Shown here: positions 22,546 through 29,388 of the stretch, in pieces | Position numbering within the stretch: position 1 is the first letter of the stretch | Layout: every line of letters begins with the position of its first letter | Assembly (NCBI GenBank): GCA_034433695.1 | Contig: DAOUAK010000081.1 | Span: forward strand, 1 to 29,627 | DNA length: 29,627 nucleotides | Source of the DNA: JASFBA01 sp034433695 | GTDB lineage: Bacteria > Chloroflexota > Chloroflexia > DTKN01 | Direction: 5' to 3' | Made by a program: the position numbers and the translations under genes | Notes under the pieces: generated by a model | The model's database searches: none | Told to the model about the DNA's origin: nothing | What the model saw: only the letters and a program-made list of their open reading frames with translations

Positions 22546-23889
22546 TTATCCGAAAGAGGCGGCTTTTTTCTCCAGATGCTCCAGGTACAGGGGACATCCT
22601 CCGCCGCACAGGGCGAATTCCGGGCATTCCCGGCACGTTTCCGGGGCATAGCGTCGCTCGCGTAAGGATCGGGCCAGGTCGTGGTTCCAGATGGCCTCCC
22701 AGGGGTCGCGCAGGATGTGCCCCAGGGGGTGGTAATAACTCTGGCAGGGGATGACCATGCCGTCCGGCTCGACGCACATGTTGTAGAGGGCGGCGGTGCA
22801 GGCCTTGACCCCCAGTTCCAGTTGCAGGGGGGAAAGGGCACAGTACCGGGTGGGGGTATACCAGATCAGGCGCAGGCTGTGGCGCCCGGCCTCCTCTCGC
22901 ACCCGTTCCAGGAGGGGTGAAAGTTCGCTTTCCGCCAGGCCGCTTTCCACCCGGGCACCTCGGCCGGCGTAGATGAGGCTGTTGCAGGCGAAGGTGGGCA
23001 CACCCAGAGAGGCAATCCAGGCTACCGTCTCGACGATACCGGGGACATTTTCCCGGGTCAGGGTAGTATTGGTGGTGGTGTAGAGGCCGGCCGCCAGCGC
23101 ATTCCGGATGCCCTGAACCGTCTCCTGCCAGGCGCCCCGGGCCCCCACCATTCGGTCGTGCACCGCCGGGTCATGGGACTCCAGGGTAATCTGGACATGG
23201 TCCAGGCCGGCGGCGACCAGTTCGTCCACATAGGCCCGGTCGGCCAGCCGGCGCCCGTTGGTCAGGAGCCCGCACACCAGCCCCTGCTGCCGGGCATGGG
23301 CGATGAGTTCGGGGAGGTCCGGCCGCAGGGTGGCCTCTCCACCGGTGAAGCAGACGTGCGGGATGCCGATCTGCCGGATTCGCTCCAGGACGGCCTTCCA
23401 GGTCCCGGTATCCATCCCCGGGTAATCCGGCGGGCGGGCCACATAGCAATGGGGGCAGGAGTTATCGCAACGGTAGGTCAGGGCCAGGTCCATACGGTAA
23501 GGGGCGCTCAGAGGAACGGAGAAGGGGTCCACCCGCTCCAGGTCCATCGTGGCGATCGGGCAGACTTCTTCGGAGTGGAGGAGCATCTCCAGTTGCTCCC
23601 GGATGCGGCGGTAGTCGGCCCGAGCCGTATCGGTGGACACCCGGTAGCATCGGCGTATCCGGCGGACGGCTTCGGCCTCGGTCACCCCCTCCAGAATCAG
23701 GTAGAGGTATTCGGCTGCCGTCCGGTTCAGGTGCAACACACGGGCGGCGTTGATGAGGAAAAGGCCGCGCCCGTCCGCATCCAGGCGCAGGTGCAGACGT
23801 ACCCGTCCGCCGGTTCCGTCGTGGTGTTCGTAGGCGTACAGGCCGGCCTTCAGGGGCAGAGATTCCGGCCCAACGGAATGAAAGCGCAT
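22546..23889 (-). CDS. PqqD-radical SAM-SPASM fusion protein
   Basis: A 447-residue, apparently intact radical SAM enzyme. The N-terminal PqqD-like domain (about 28-105) is fused to a radical SAM core with C141/C145/C148 (RCDNSCPHCYVA), GGE at 183-185 and LLTNGRRL. A SPASM-type C-terminus follows with C350, C364, C372, C382, C419, C422, C428 and C432 (CRECPEFALCGGGCP). Fused PqqD domains usually bind a peptide leader, so a peptide substrate is expected, but no precursor is visible nearby. ATG 23889 is preferred to GTG 23892, with GAGGT about eight bases upstream. It starts only a few bases after the DUF6504-like gene and is followed by its degenerate membrane paralogue. Confidence 0.88.
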   Translation of the reverse strand: MRFHSVGPESLPLKAGLYAYEHHDGTGGRVRLHLRLDADGRGLFLINAARVLHLNRTAAEYLYLILEGVTEAEAVRRIRRCYRVSTDTARADYRRIREQLEMLLHSEEVCPIATMDLERVDPFSVPLSAPYRMDLALTYRCDNSCPHCYVARPPDYPGMDTGTWKAVLERIRQIGIPHVCFTGGEATLRPDLPELIAHARQQGLVCGLLTNGRRLADRAYVDELVAAGLDHVQITLESHDPAVHDRMVGARGAWQETVQGIRNALAAGLYTTTNTTLTRENVPGIVETVAWIASLGVPTFACNSLIYAGRGARVESGLAESELSPLLERVREEAGRHSLRLIWYTPTRYCALSPLQLELGVKACTAALYNMCVEPDGMVIPCQSYYHPLGHILRDPWEAIWNHDLARSLRERRYAPETCRECPEFALCGGGCPLYLEHLEKKAASFG

Positions 23890-23898
23890 CACTTTACC

Positions 23899-24147
23899 TC
23901 AAGGGAGGGGAGATTTCCGTCCCTGTTCTTCCGCTGTGGGAAGGCGCAGCCACCAGCGATCGGTCTTTTCCTGGTAGAGGAGGACGAAATCCCCCCGCGC
24001 CGTGCGCACCCGGAAAACCGGGCCGGCCGGCTCCCGCCATTCGGCCAAAACCTCCTCCACGGCCGTTTCTTCTCCCCGCCAGGAGAAAGAGAGCGGCCGT
24101 TCGGCATAGGTGCGGCCGGAATAACAGCGCACCGCCACCTCTTCCAT
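23899..24147 (-). CDS. DUF6504-like small protein
   Basis: An 82-residue protein of unknown function. VRCYSGRTYAERPLSFSWRG and VEEVLAEWREPAGPVFRVRTARGDFVLLY with DRWWL resemble, from memory, the small DUF6504 family, probably a single beta-barrel-like domain. The ATG at 24147 has GAGGGG upstream, overlapping the asnS stop region, so it is co-transcribed with asnS and the radical SAM gene six bases further on. No role can be assigned. Confidence 0.7.
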   Translation of the reverse strand: MEEVAVRCYSGRTYAERPLSFSWRGEETAVEEVLAEWREPAGPVFRVRTARGDFVLLYQEKTDRWWLRLPTAEEQGRKSPLP

Positions 24148-24155
24148 GGTTCCCC

Positions 24156-25472
24156 TCAGGGATAGATCCGGTCGAGCATACGCGGGAAGGGGATGGCCTC
24201 GCGGATATGGTGGGTGCCGGCGATCCAGGTGACGGTACGCTCAATGCCCATACCGAACCCGCTGTGAGGGACGCTTCCGTAGCGACGCAGGTCAATGTAC
24301 CACCGGTAATCTTCCAGCCGCAGCCCCCATTCGATGATGCGTTGTTCCAGGAGGTCAGGGTCGTGGATGCGCTGGCTTCCGCCGATGATTTCCCCGTAGC
24401 CCTCGGGGGCCAAGAGGTCGGCACACAGCGCCACCTCGGGGCGCTCCGGATCGGGTTGCATGTAGAAGGCCTTGGCCCGGGTGGGGTACTTTTCCACAAA
24501 GACCGGACGGTCGAATTTGCTGGCGATCAACGTCTCGTGGGGCGCCCCCAGGTCTTCCCCCCAGGGGAGGGGGGGGCACCCCTCGACCTCCTGGTAATGT
24601 CGGGCGATGAGTTCCAGGGCCTCGTCATAGGTGATGCGGGGAAAGGGCGGCACAACTTTTTTCAACGGGGCCGTGTCGCGCTCCAGGACCTCCAGTTCCC
24701 TGGCACAGCGCTCCAGGCAACGCTGGACGATATAGGAGACGAATTCTTCCTGAAAACGCATGTTGTCTTCATGGGTGTAATAGGCCATCTCCGGTTCGAT
24801 CATCCAGAACTCGGTCAGGTGCCGGCGGGTTTTGCTCTTTTCGGCGCGGAAAGTCGGCCCGAAGCAGTAGACCTTGCCGAAAGACATCATCCCCGCCTCG
24901 ACGTACAACTGCCCGGTCTGGGCCAGATAGGCCATCCCCAGGTCGAAATAAGGGGTGGCGAAGAGGGTACTGGTGCCCTCGGCGGCGCAGGGGGTCAGGA
25001 TGGGCGTATCGAAACGGACGAAACCGCGTTCGTTCAGGTACTCCTGGGCCGCCGCTTCCACCTCGGCACGGAGACGAAGGAGAGCATGTTGCTTGGAGGA
25101 GCGCACCCAGAGGTGGCGGTGTTCCATGAGGAAGCCGATGCCGTGCTCCTTGGGGGTAATCGGGTAATCCCGGGCGATCTGGACCGGCTCGATGGTGTGA
25201 ATCGTTAGTTCATAGCCGCCTGGGGCCCGGCGGTCGGCGTGCACCCGGCCGGTGACGATCAGGGAGGACTCCTGGGTCAGGGCTTCGGCGACGGCAAAGG
25301 TCTCGGCGGAAACGTCCGGCTGAAAGACGACGCCCTGGATGATGCCGCTGCCGTCCCGCACCAGGAGGAAGATGAGCCGGCCCTTTTCCCGCTTGTGATA
25401 GAGCCACCCGCGCAGGGTGACCTCCTGCCCTTCGTAACGGGCGATTTCGGAAATGGAAACAATCGGTGCCAT
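24156..25472 (-). CDS. asnS: Asparaginyl-tRNA synthetase
   Basis: A 438-residue class IIb synthetase that charges tRNA-Asn. The N-terminal OB-fold anticodon-binding domain (about 1-110) has VTLRGWLYHKREKGRLIFLLVRDGSG. Motif 2 is FRAEKSKTRRHLTEFWMIEPE and motif 3 is GFGMGIERTVTWIAG; FWMIEPEM and the TSTLFATPYF loop are typical of AsnS rather than AspS. ATG 25472 has GAAGGAGG upstream; the longer frame to 25496 has no such site. The gene has a promoter (25622-25650) and a roughly 140-base structured leader containing a small ORF and an anti-Shine-Dalgarno element. It heads an operon with the DUF6504-like and radical SAM genes. Confidence 0.95.
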   Translation of the reverse strand: MAPIVSISEIARYEGQEVTLRGWLYHKREKGRLIFLLVRDGSGIIQGVVFQPDVSAETFAVAEALTQESSLIVTGRVHADRRAPGGYELTIHTIEPVQIARDYPITPKEHGIGFLMEHRHLWVRSSKQHALLRLRAEVEAAAQEYLNERGFVRFDTPILTPCAAEGTSTLFATPYFDLGMAYLAQTGQLYVEAGMMSFGKVYCFGPTFRAEKSKTRRHLTEFWMIEPEMAYYTHEDNMRFQEEFVSYIVQRCLERCARELEVLERDTAPLKKVVPPFPRITYDEALELIARHYQEVEGCPPLPWGEDLGAPHETLIASKFDRPVFVEKYPTRAKAFYMQPDPERPEVALCADLLAPEGYGEIIGGSQRIHDPDLLEQRIIEWGLRLEDYRWYIDLRRYGSVPHSGFGMGIERTVTWIAGTHHIREAIPFPRMLDRIYP

Positions 25473-25528
25473 GGGAAACCTCCTTCGATGCTCCAATGAT
25501 TCACCCGCTCAGGAGCGTTTCCCATTGG
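25473..25528 (-). promoter_or_regulatory. Anti-Shine-Dalgarno / alternative-pairing leader of asnS
   Basis: On the transcript GGGAAACGCTCCT (25523-25511) can pair with AGGAGGTTTCCC (25484-25473), giving 12 bp with one bulged G. This would bury the asnS ribosome site up to the base before the ATG. A competing fold uses CCAATG (25528-25523) with CATTGG (25498-25493), enclosing CGCT/AGCG (25517-25514 with 25509-25506). The two folds are mutually exclusive because they share 25514-25517 and 25523. A further 9-bp hairpin lies at 25533-25555. Confidence 0.55.
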
Positions 25529-25586
25529 AAGGGTGCCATGCCCAGAGCACGGCACCGATTGTCCACCTCCTTGGCCTGGTATCCAT
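25509..25586 (-). CDS. Putative leader peptide of asnS
   Basis: A 25-codon ORF within the asnS leader. Its ATG at 25586 is seven bases after GGAGG (an additional in-frame ATG is at 25592). The peptide begins MDTRPRRW and ends HPSNGKRS. It has three Trp codons but a single Asn codon (AAT, 25526-25524), which lies immediately before the GGG AAA CGC TCC TGA that forms the anti-Shine-Dalgarno arm. A ribosome slowed at that codon would cover the arm and free the asnS start site; this is inference. The ORF could be fortuitous, but the ribosome site and the position of the Asn codon argue for function. Confidence 0.45.
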   Translation of the reverse strand: MDTRPRRWTIGAVLWAWHPSNGKRS

Positions 25587-25621
25587 TGCCATTCCTCCGG
25601 TCTTGGGGTATTTATGGCGAA

Positions 25622-25650
25622 ATTATACTACCGGGGGGTAAGATTTGCAA
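25622..25650 (-). promoter_or_regulatory. Promoter of asnS
   Basis: On the minus strand TTGCAA (25650-25645), 17-base spacer, perfect TATAAT (25627-25622). Transcription would begin near 25615, leaving a leader of about 140 bases. Confidence 0.85.
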
Positions 25651-25656
25651 ACGACC

Positions 25657-25685
25657 TTGCATGGCCGGCCGGAAACGGGTAAAAT
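25657..25685 (+). promoter_or_regulatory. Promoter of the NAD kinase gene
   Basis: TTGCAT (25657-25662), 17-base spacer, TAAAAT (25680-25685). It stands back to back with the asnS promoter; the two -35 boxes are only six bases apart. Confidence 0.7.
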
Positions 25686-25725
25686 AAGGGCGCAAGATGA
25701 CAAGACACACAAGACAGGAAAAACG

Positions 25726-26637
25726 ATGGACGTATCCGGCGACATGGGTGTTGTGCCCGTGCCCCATCGGGCCCGCCGCATCGGCCTGCTCTATGCTCCC
25801 GGCATCGAGGCCGCCCGGTATCTCAGCCGGGAACTGGAAGAATGGCTGACCCGCCTGGAGGTTGCCGTCTGGCGAGGTTGCGCCGACGATGCCCACGACC
25901 AGGAGGCCGCAGAAATTGCTTCCTGTGACCTCCTCTTTACCCTGGGGGGAGACGGCACGGCGTTGCGAGGGGCCCATCTGGCGGCCCCCCTGGGCGTGCC
26001 CCTGGTCTGCGTCGGCCTGGGACGCCTCAGTTTTATGGCCGAACTGACCCCGGAGGATGTCCTGAAGGAGATGCCCGCCTTCCTGGCCGGAGATTACTGG
26101 CTGGAAAAGCGTGCCCTGCTGGAAGGCACCGTCGTCTGCCGGGGGGAGGAAAAAGCCCGGTGCCTGGTGTTGAACGAGGTCGTCCTGGGGCGGGAACGTT
26201 GCGCGATGGCCCTGCGGGTGGCGGCGCGGGTGAACGGCGACCCTCTGGATACCTATGTCTGCGATGCCGTCATCGTGGCCACGGCTACCGGATCCACGGC
26301 CTATGCCCTTTCGGCCGGCGGTCCGATCGTCTTCCCCGAGAGCCGGAACATGTTGCTCGTCCCGGTGGCGGCCCACCTTTCCCTCCTGCCGCCGCTGGTG
26401 GTGCCGGAGGATGCCCGAATCGAACTGGAAATCGTCGGCGGCGATGCGGCCGGGGTCAATGCCGATGGGCAGCCGCTCGCCGATTTGCGGTGTGGAGATG
26501 TGCTGCAGGTGCGGCGCAGCCCCACCTTCTGCTACTTTGCCCGCCGGCAGGAGCGGAACTACTTCTTCCGCACCCTGAAGGAACGGCTTTACGGACGGAA
26601 TCCGGGAGCGACCCTGCTGGAATTGGGGGGTCCATGA
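25726..26637 (+). CDS. nadK: NAD kinase
   Basis: A 303-residue ATP (or polyphosphate)-dependent NAD kinase making NADP+. The GGDGT motif is at 74-78 (LFTLGGDGTAL), and the NAD-binding segments are VCDAVIVATATGSTAYALSAGGPIV and VNADGQPL. The conserved GRLSFMAEL corresponds to the usual G-x-L-G-F-L element. Start ATG 25726 has AGGAAA upstream; the frame stays open to a TTG at 25645 inside the promoter, which was rejected. It converges with the cobalt transporter operon, leaving 18 bases between the stops. Confidence 0.93.
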   Translation: MDVSGDMGVVPVPHRARRIGLLYAPGIEAARYLSRELEEWLTRLEVAVWRGCADDAHDQEAAEIASCDLLFTLGGDGTALRGAHLAAPLGVPLVCVGLGRLSFMAELTPEDVLKEMPAFLAGDYWLEKRALLEGTVVCRGEEKARCLVLNEVVLGRERCAMALRVAARVNGDPLDTYVCDAVIVATATGSTAYALSAGGPIVFPESRNMLLVPVAAHLSLLPPLVVPEDARIELEIVGGDAAGVNADGQPLADLRCGDVLQVRRSPTFCYFARRQERNYFFRTLKERLYGRNPGATLLELGGP

Positions 26638-26655
26638 GGGCGTCCGATTGCGCCC

Positions 26656-28206
26656 TTATGGACGGGTTTCCCCTACATCGGGAAATTCCTCCGGCCGGCC
26701 CTGGGTCAGAACTCGCCCCCGGTCCAGCACCACAACCCGCCGGGCCACCTTTCGGGCCAGCGCCAGGTCATGGGTGCAGAGGACCAGGGTGTGGGTGGGG
26801 ACGCCCTGCCGGTACGGATGGCCCCGGGGGGCCTCATCCCCTACCGAACCCCACTCCAGGAAAAAGTCCAGGAGTTGGGCGCGGCTTTGCGGGTCCAAAG
26901 GGTCGGTCGGCTCGTCCAGGAGAAGGACTTCGGGCTCATAGACCAGGACGGAGGCCAGGGCCACTTTGCGCTTTTCCCCCTCGCTCAGGCGGTAGGGCGG
27001 GCGGTCGCGCAGGGGAAGCAGACCCAGCCAGGAAAGCGTCTTCTCCACCCGTTCCCGGACCTCTTCCCGGGACAGGCCCAGTTGCAGGGGAGCAAAGGCT
27101 ACCTCATCCCAGACCGTGGCCGAGAAGAGTTGTACATCGGGGTTCTGGAAGACCAGCCCGACCCTTCGGCGAAAGTCGCGGGCGAAATCCCCGTCTTCCA
27201 GCGTCGAAGGCGTGATAGGCCGGCCGAGGAAGCGCACTTTTCCCTCCTGGGGGAAATACAGCCCGTCCAGCACCTTGAGGAGTGTGCTCTTCCCGCTCCC
27301 GTTCGCCCCGAGTACGGCCACGCGCTCCCCCGGCCATATCTCCAGGTCCACCCCGTCCAGCGCGACCACCCCTCCGGGATAGGTATAGCGCACCCCATGC
27401 AGGGACAGCAGGGGCAGAGGACCTTCCGCCTGCAGCGGGGACAGGGGGGCAGGTCCTCTGCCTTCGGCCGGCCGTCCTCGGACGATTCCCTCGCCCCGCG
27501 CCTCCATCGCCAGGTAGACCTCCTGGCTCATCTCGTAGGCGCGAACCAGGAGGGCTCCGGCCACGGCCGCCGAAAGACGCCAGCCCTCCCGGGCAGGCAG
27601 CCGTCCTACAAGCCGGCTCCTCCGGGAAAGGAACATCTCCTCGGCCTTCTGCAGAAGGAGGATGATGTAGCGCCGGGTCATGGAAAGGAGGGTGAGGAGC
27701 ACCTGAGGAAGGCCCAGGGAACGCAATGCCCGGAGGAGGGCCGGCCAGGGCGTGGTCAGGGAAAGGAGGAGGGCCAGGGTGAAGGAGACCGTCACCCGCA
27801 GGACCAGGGTCAACGCGGTACGCACCCCGGTCATGGTGAGGGCCACATAAGGCTTCCGGAGCAGTACCAGGAGGGCGGCCGGGTCCTGCTCCCCTCCGCC
27901 GGGGGGAAAGAAAAGGATCGGCAGGGCAACCAGGACGGCGAAAAGGGCCGGAGGTCCGATGCGCCGTATGAGGGTTCCCGGCGGGATGCGGGAGGCCCAG
28001 GCCAGCCCCAGGAGAAGGAGGGCCAGGCCGGCCAGGGCCTCCGTCGGGACGGACAGGGCAAATATGAGGAGCAGGAAGAAGGAGACCACCTTGATCCGTG
28101 CGTCCAGACGTTGAAGGAGCCCCGGCCGGCCGGCCATCTCCTCCGAGAGAATCGTCTCCCTCAAGGTGGAAACCATGCGGGCCGTTGTCTTTTCTAGGAA
28201 GCCCAT
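26656..28206 (-). CDS. CbiQ-CbiO fusion: ECF transporter T and A components
   Basis: A 516-residue fusion. Residues 1 to about 250 are a CbiQ-like transmembrane T component: RPGLLQRLDARIKVVSFFLLL, several helices, and the coupling-helix region with LPQVLLTLLSMTRRYI and MEARGEG. Residues from about 265 are a CbiO-like ATPase: GANGSGKST Walker A (Lys306), Q-loop VFQNPDVQLF, signature LSEGE, Walker B VLLLDEP and H-loop LCTHD. The usual two proteins are thus joined in one chain, with a short loop insertion (PRGHPYRQG) before the H-loop. It energises metal uptake through CbiM. ATG 28206 begins the conserved CbiQ N-terminus; GTG 28221 is possible. It lies 75 bases after cbiM on the same strand. Confidence 0.9.
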   Translation of the reverse strand: MGFLEKTTARMVSTLRETILSEEMAGRPGLLQRLDARIKVVSFFLLLIFALSVPTEALAGLALLLLGLAWASRIPPGTLIRRIGPPALFAVLVALPILFFPPGGGEQDPAALLVLLRKPYVALTMTGVRTALTLVLRVTVSFTLALLLSLTTPWPALLRALRSLGLPQVLLTLLSMTRRYIILLLQKAEEMFLSRRSRLVGRLPAREGWRLSAAVAGALLVRAYEMSQEVYLAMEARGEGIVRGRPAEGRGPAPLSPLQAEGPLPLLSLHGVRYTYPGGVVALDGVDLEIWPGERVAVLGANGSGKSTLLKVLDGLYFPQEGKVRFLGRPITPSTLEDGDFARDFRRRVGLVFQNPDVQLFSATVWDEVAFAPLQLGLSREEVRERVEKTLSWLGLLPLRDRPPYRLSEGEKRKVALASVLVYEPEVLLLDEPTDPLDPQSRAQLLDFFLEWGSVGDEAPRGHPYRQGVPTHTLVLCTHDLALARKVARRVVVLDRGRVLTQGRPEEFPDVGETRP

Positions 28207-28281
28207 TCTCGATTCCGCCACGGCAGGGGCGGCCGACCAGGATGCGGCCGGCCGCCTCCTGCACAGGTAAAAGCGCCGTTT

Positions 28282-29370
28282 TCAGGCGTCCGCGCCGGGA
28301 GCACCCCTTTCAGGTGCCCGCGCCCCGATGCGCTCGCCCAACCACCCCACGAGCCAGAAGAGGAGCACCAGGATGCCCACACCCAGGAGGGCAGAGACGA
28401 TGTAGCCCACCGTATCCCCCAGGAAGGGGATGGCATAGTCGGGGATGGGGGCGCTCCAGAGGCTGCTAAACTCTTCCAGTCCCCGGGGGATAAAGCCCAG
28501 CCCCAGTTCCTGGAGTTCCTCCGCTCCCCATTCGCCCCAGGCCGTGCCCGCAGCAAGGAGGCCCAGCGGCGTGAGGAGGGCCAGGATCCCCAGGCCGATC
28601 CATAGAGGCAACCATTTCCGTCCGGCCGAAGGCGGGGCGGGCGCGTCTTCCGGTAGGGGCAGGGCATGCCCTGCCCCTACTTCCCGGTGGGCCCGCTCCA
28701 GGTAGGCTACGACCAGCCCGGTGAAGGCCGCCTCGACAAAGCCGGCGACCAGCAGGTGGGGAATCATCATGGCTGGGATGGCCACGTCCAGTCCGTAGGG
28801 GCAGTAGTAGGGCAGTCCCGCCGCGTCGTGGAAGAAGTAGGGCTGGATGCCGAATTCCAGCGCGGTGAGGAACGCGGCCAGGTTGAGTGCGACGTAACCG
28901 GCGATGGCGGAAGATACCGGCCGGCTGGAAAGGAAGCGCCGCCATGCCGGGACGGCCCGGGTCGTTTCCCTGGGGGCCAGGGAGGTGAGCAGGCGATACA
29001 GAAGGTAGCCGGCCAGGGGCATGACGATGGCCATGTTGAAGGCGTTGGCCCCAAAGGCCAGGATGCCGCCGTCGCCGAAGAAGAGGGCCTGGACGGCCAG
29101 GGCGATGGAGATGGCCAGGACGGCCGGCCACGGCCCCAGGACGACCGCCGCCAGCACGGCGCCCGTGGCGTGGCCGGTGGTGCCTCCGGGCAGGGGGACG
29201 TTGAACATCATGATGACAAAGGAGGCAGCGGCAAAGAGGGCCACCAGAGGAATCCGGCGGCGGGCGATGACGGAGCGGAGTCGGGAGAGGGCGCGTACCC
29301 AGAAGGGGACGGACGCGGCGTACATCACGATGCAGGTGGAAGGACTCAGGTAGCCGTCGGGGATATGCAT
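28282..29370 (-). CDS. cbiM: CbiM cobalt/nickel substrate-binding protein with PDGLE-like domain
   Basis: A 362-residue membrane protein that binds Co2+ or Ni2+ for the ECF importer. The N-terminus MHIPDGYLSP is the invariant metal-site sequence (Met1, His2). PLPGGTTGHATGAVLAA and FGDGGILAFGANAFNMA are the other CbiM signatures. After about residue 230 a second part (LLTPLGLLAAGTAWGEW, IPDYAIP, YIVSALLGVGI) resembles the CbiN-replacing PDGLE domain, so no separate cbiN is needed. Between the two parts lies a linker partly encoded by a perfect 28-base palindrome. GAGGAGG stands four bases or so before the ATG at 29370. It follows the fur-like gene by 18 bases. Confidence 0.93.
   Translation of the reverse strand: MHIPDGYLSPSTCIVMYAASVPFWVRALSRLRSVIARRRIPLVALFAAASFVIMMFNVPLPGGTTGHATGAVLAAVVLGPWPAVLAISIALAVQALFFGDGGILAFGANAFNMAIVMPLAGYLLYRLLTSLAPRETTRAVPAWRRFLSSRPVSSAIAGYVALNLAAFLTALEFGIQPYFFHDAAGLPYYCPYGLDVAIPAMMIPHLLVAGFVEAAFTGLVVAYLERAHREVGAGHALPLPEDAPAPPSAGRKWLPLWIGLGILALLTPLGLLAAGTAWGEWGAEELQELGLGFIPRGLEEFSSLWSAPIPDYAIPFLGDTVGYIVSALLGVGILVLLFWLVGWLGERIGARAPERGAPGADA
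28653..28680. repeat. Perfect 28-base palindrome inside cbiM
   Basis: A 14-base arm (GTAGGGGCAGGGCA) is followed immediately by its exact reverse complement, centred on GCATGC. It is in frame and encodes the linker residues VGAGHALPLP between the CbiM and PDGLE-like parts. It looks like an inserted REP-like element rather than conserved coding sequence. Confidence 0.75.
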
Positions 29371-29388
29371 GGCAGACCTCCTCTCATT

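Noticed and set aside
25473..25650. T-box riboswitch upstream of asnS
   Set aside because: The leader is short (about 140 bases) and lacks the conserved T-box sequence (GGTGGNACCGCG-like) and a stem I of the usual form. The leader-ORF/anti-Shine-Dalgarno reading fits better.
26637..26656. AGGGCG/CGCCCT hairpin between nadK and the CbiQ-CbiO gene as a terminator
   Set aside because: Only six base pairs with an 8-base loop and no T-tract in either direction; too weak to list as a feature.
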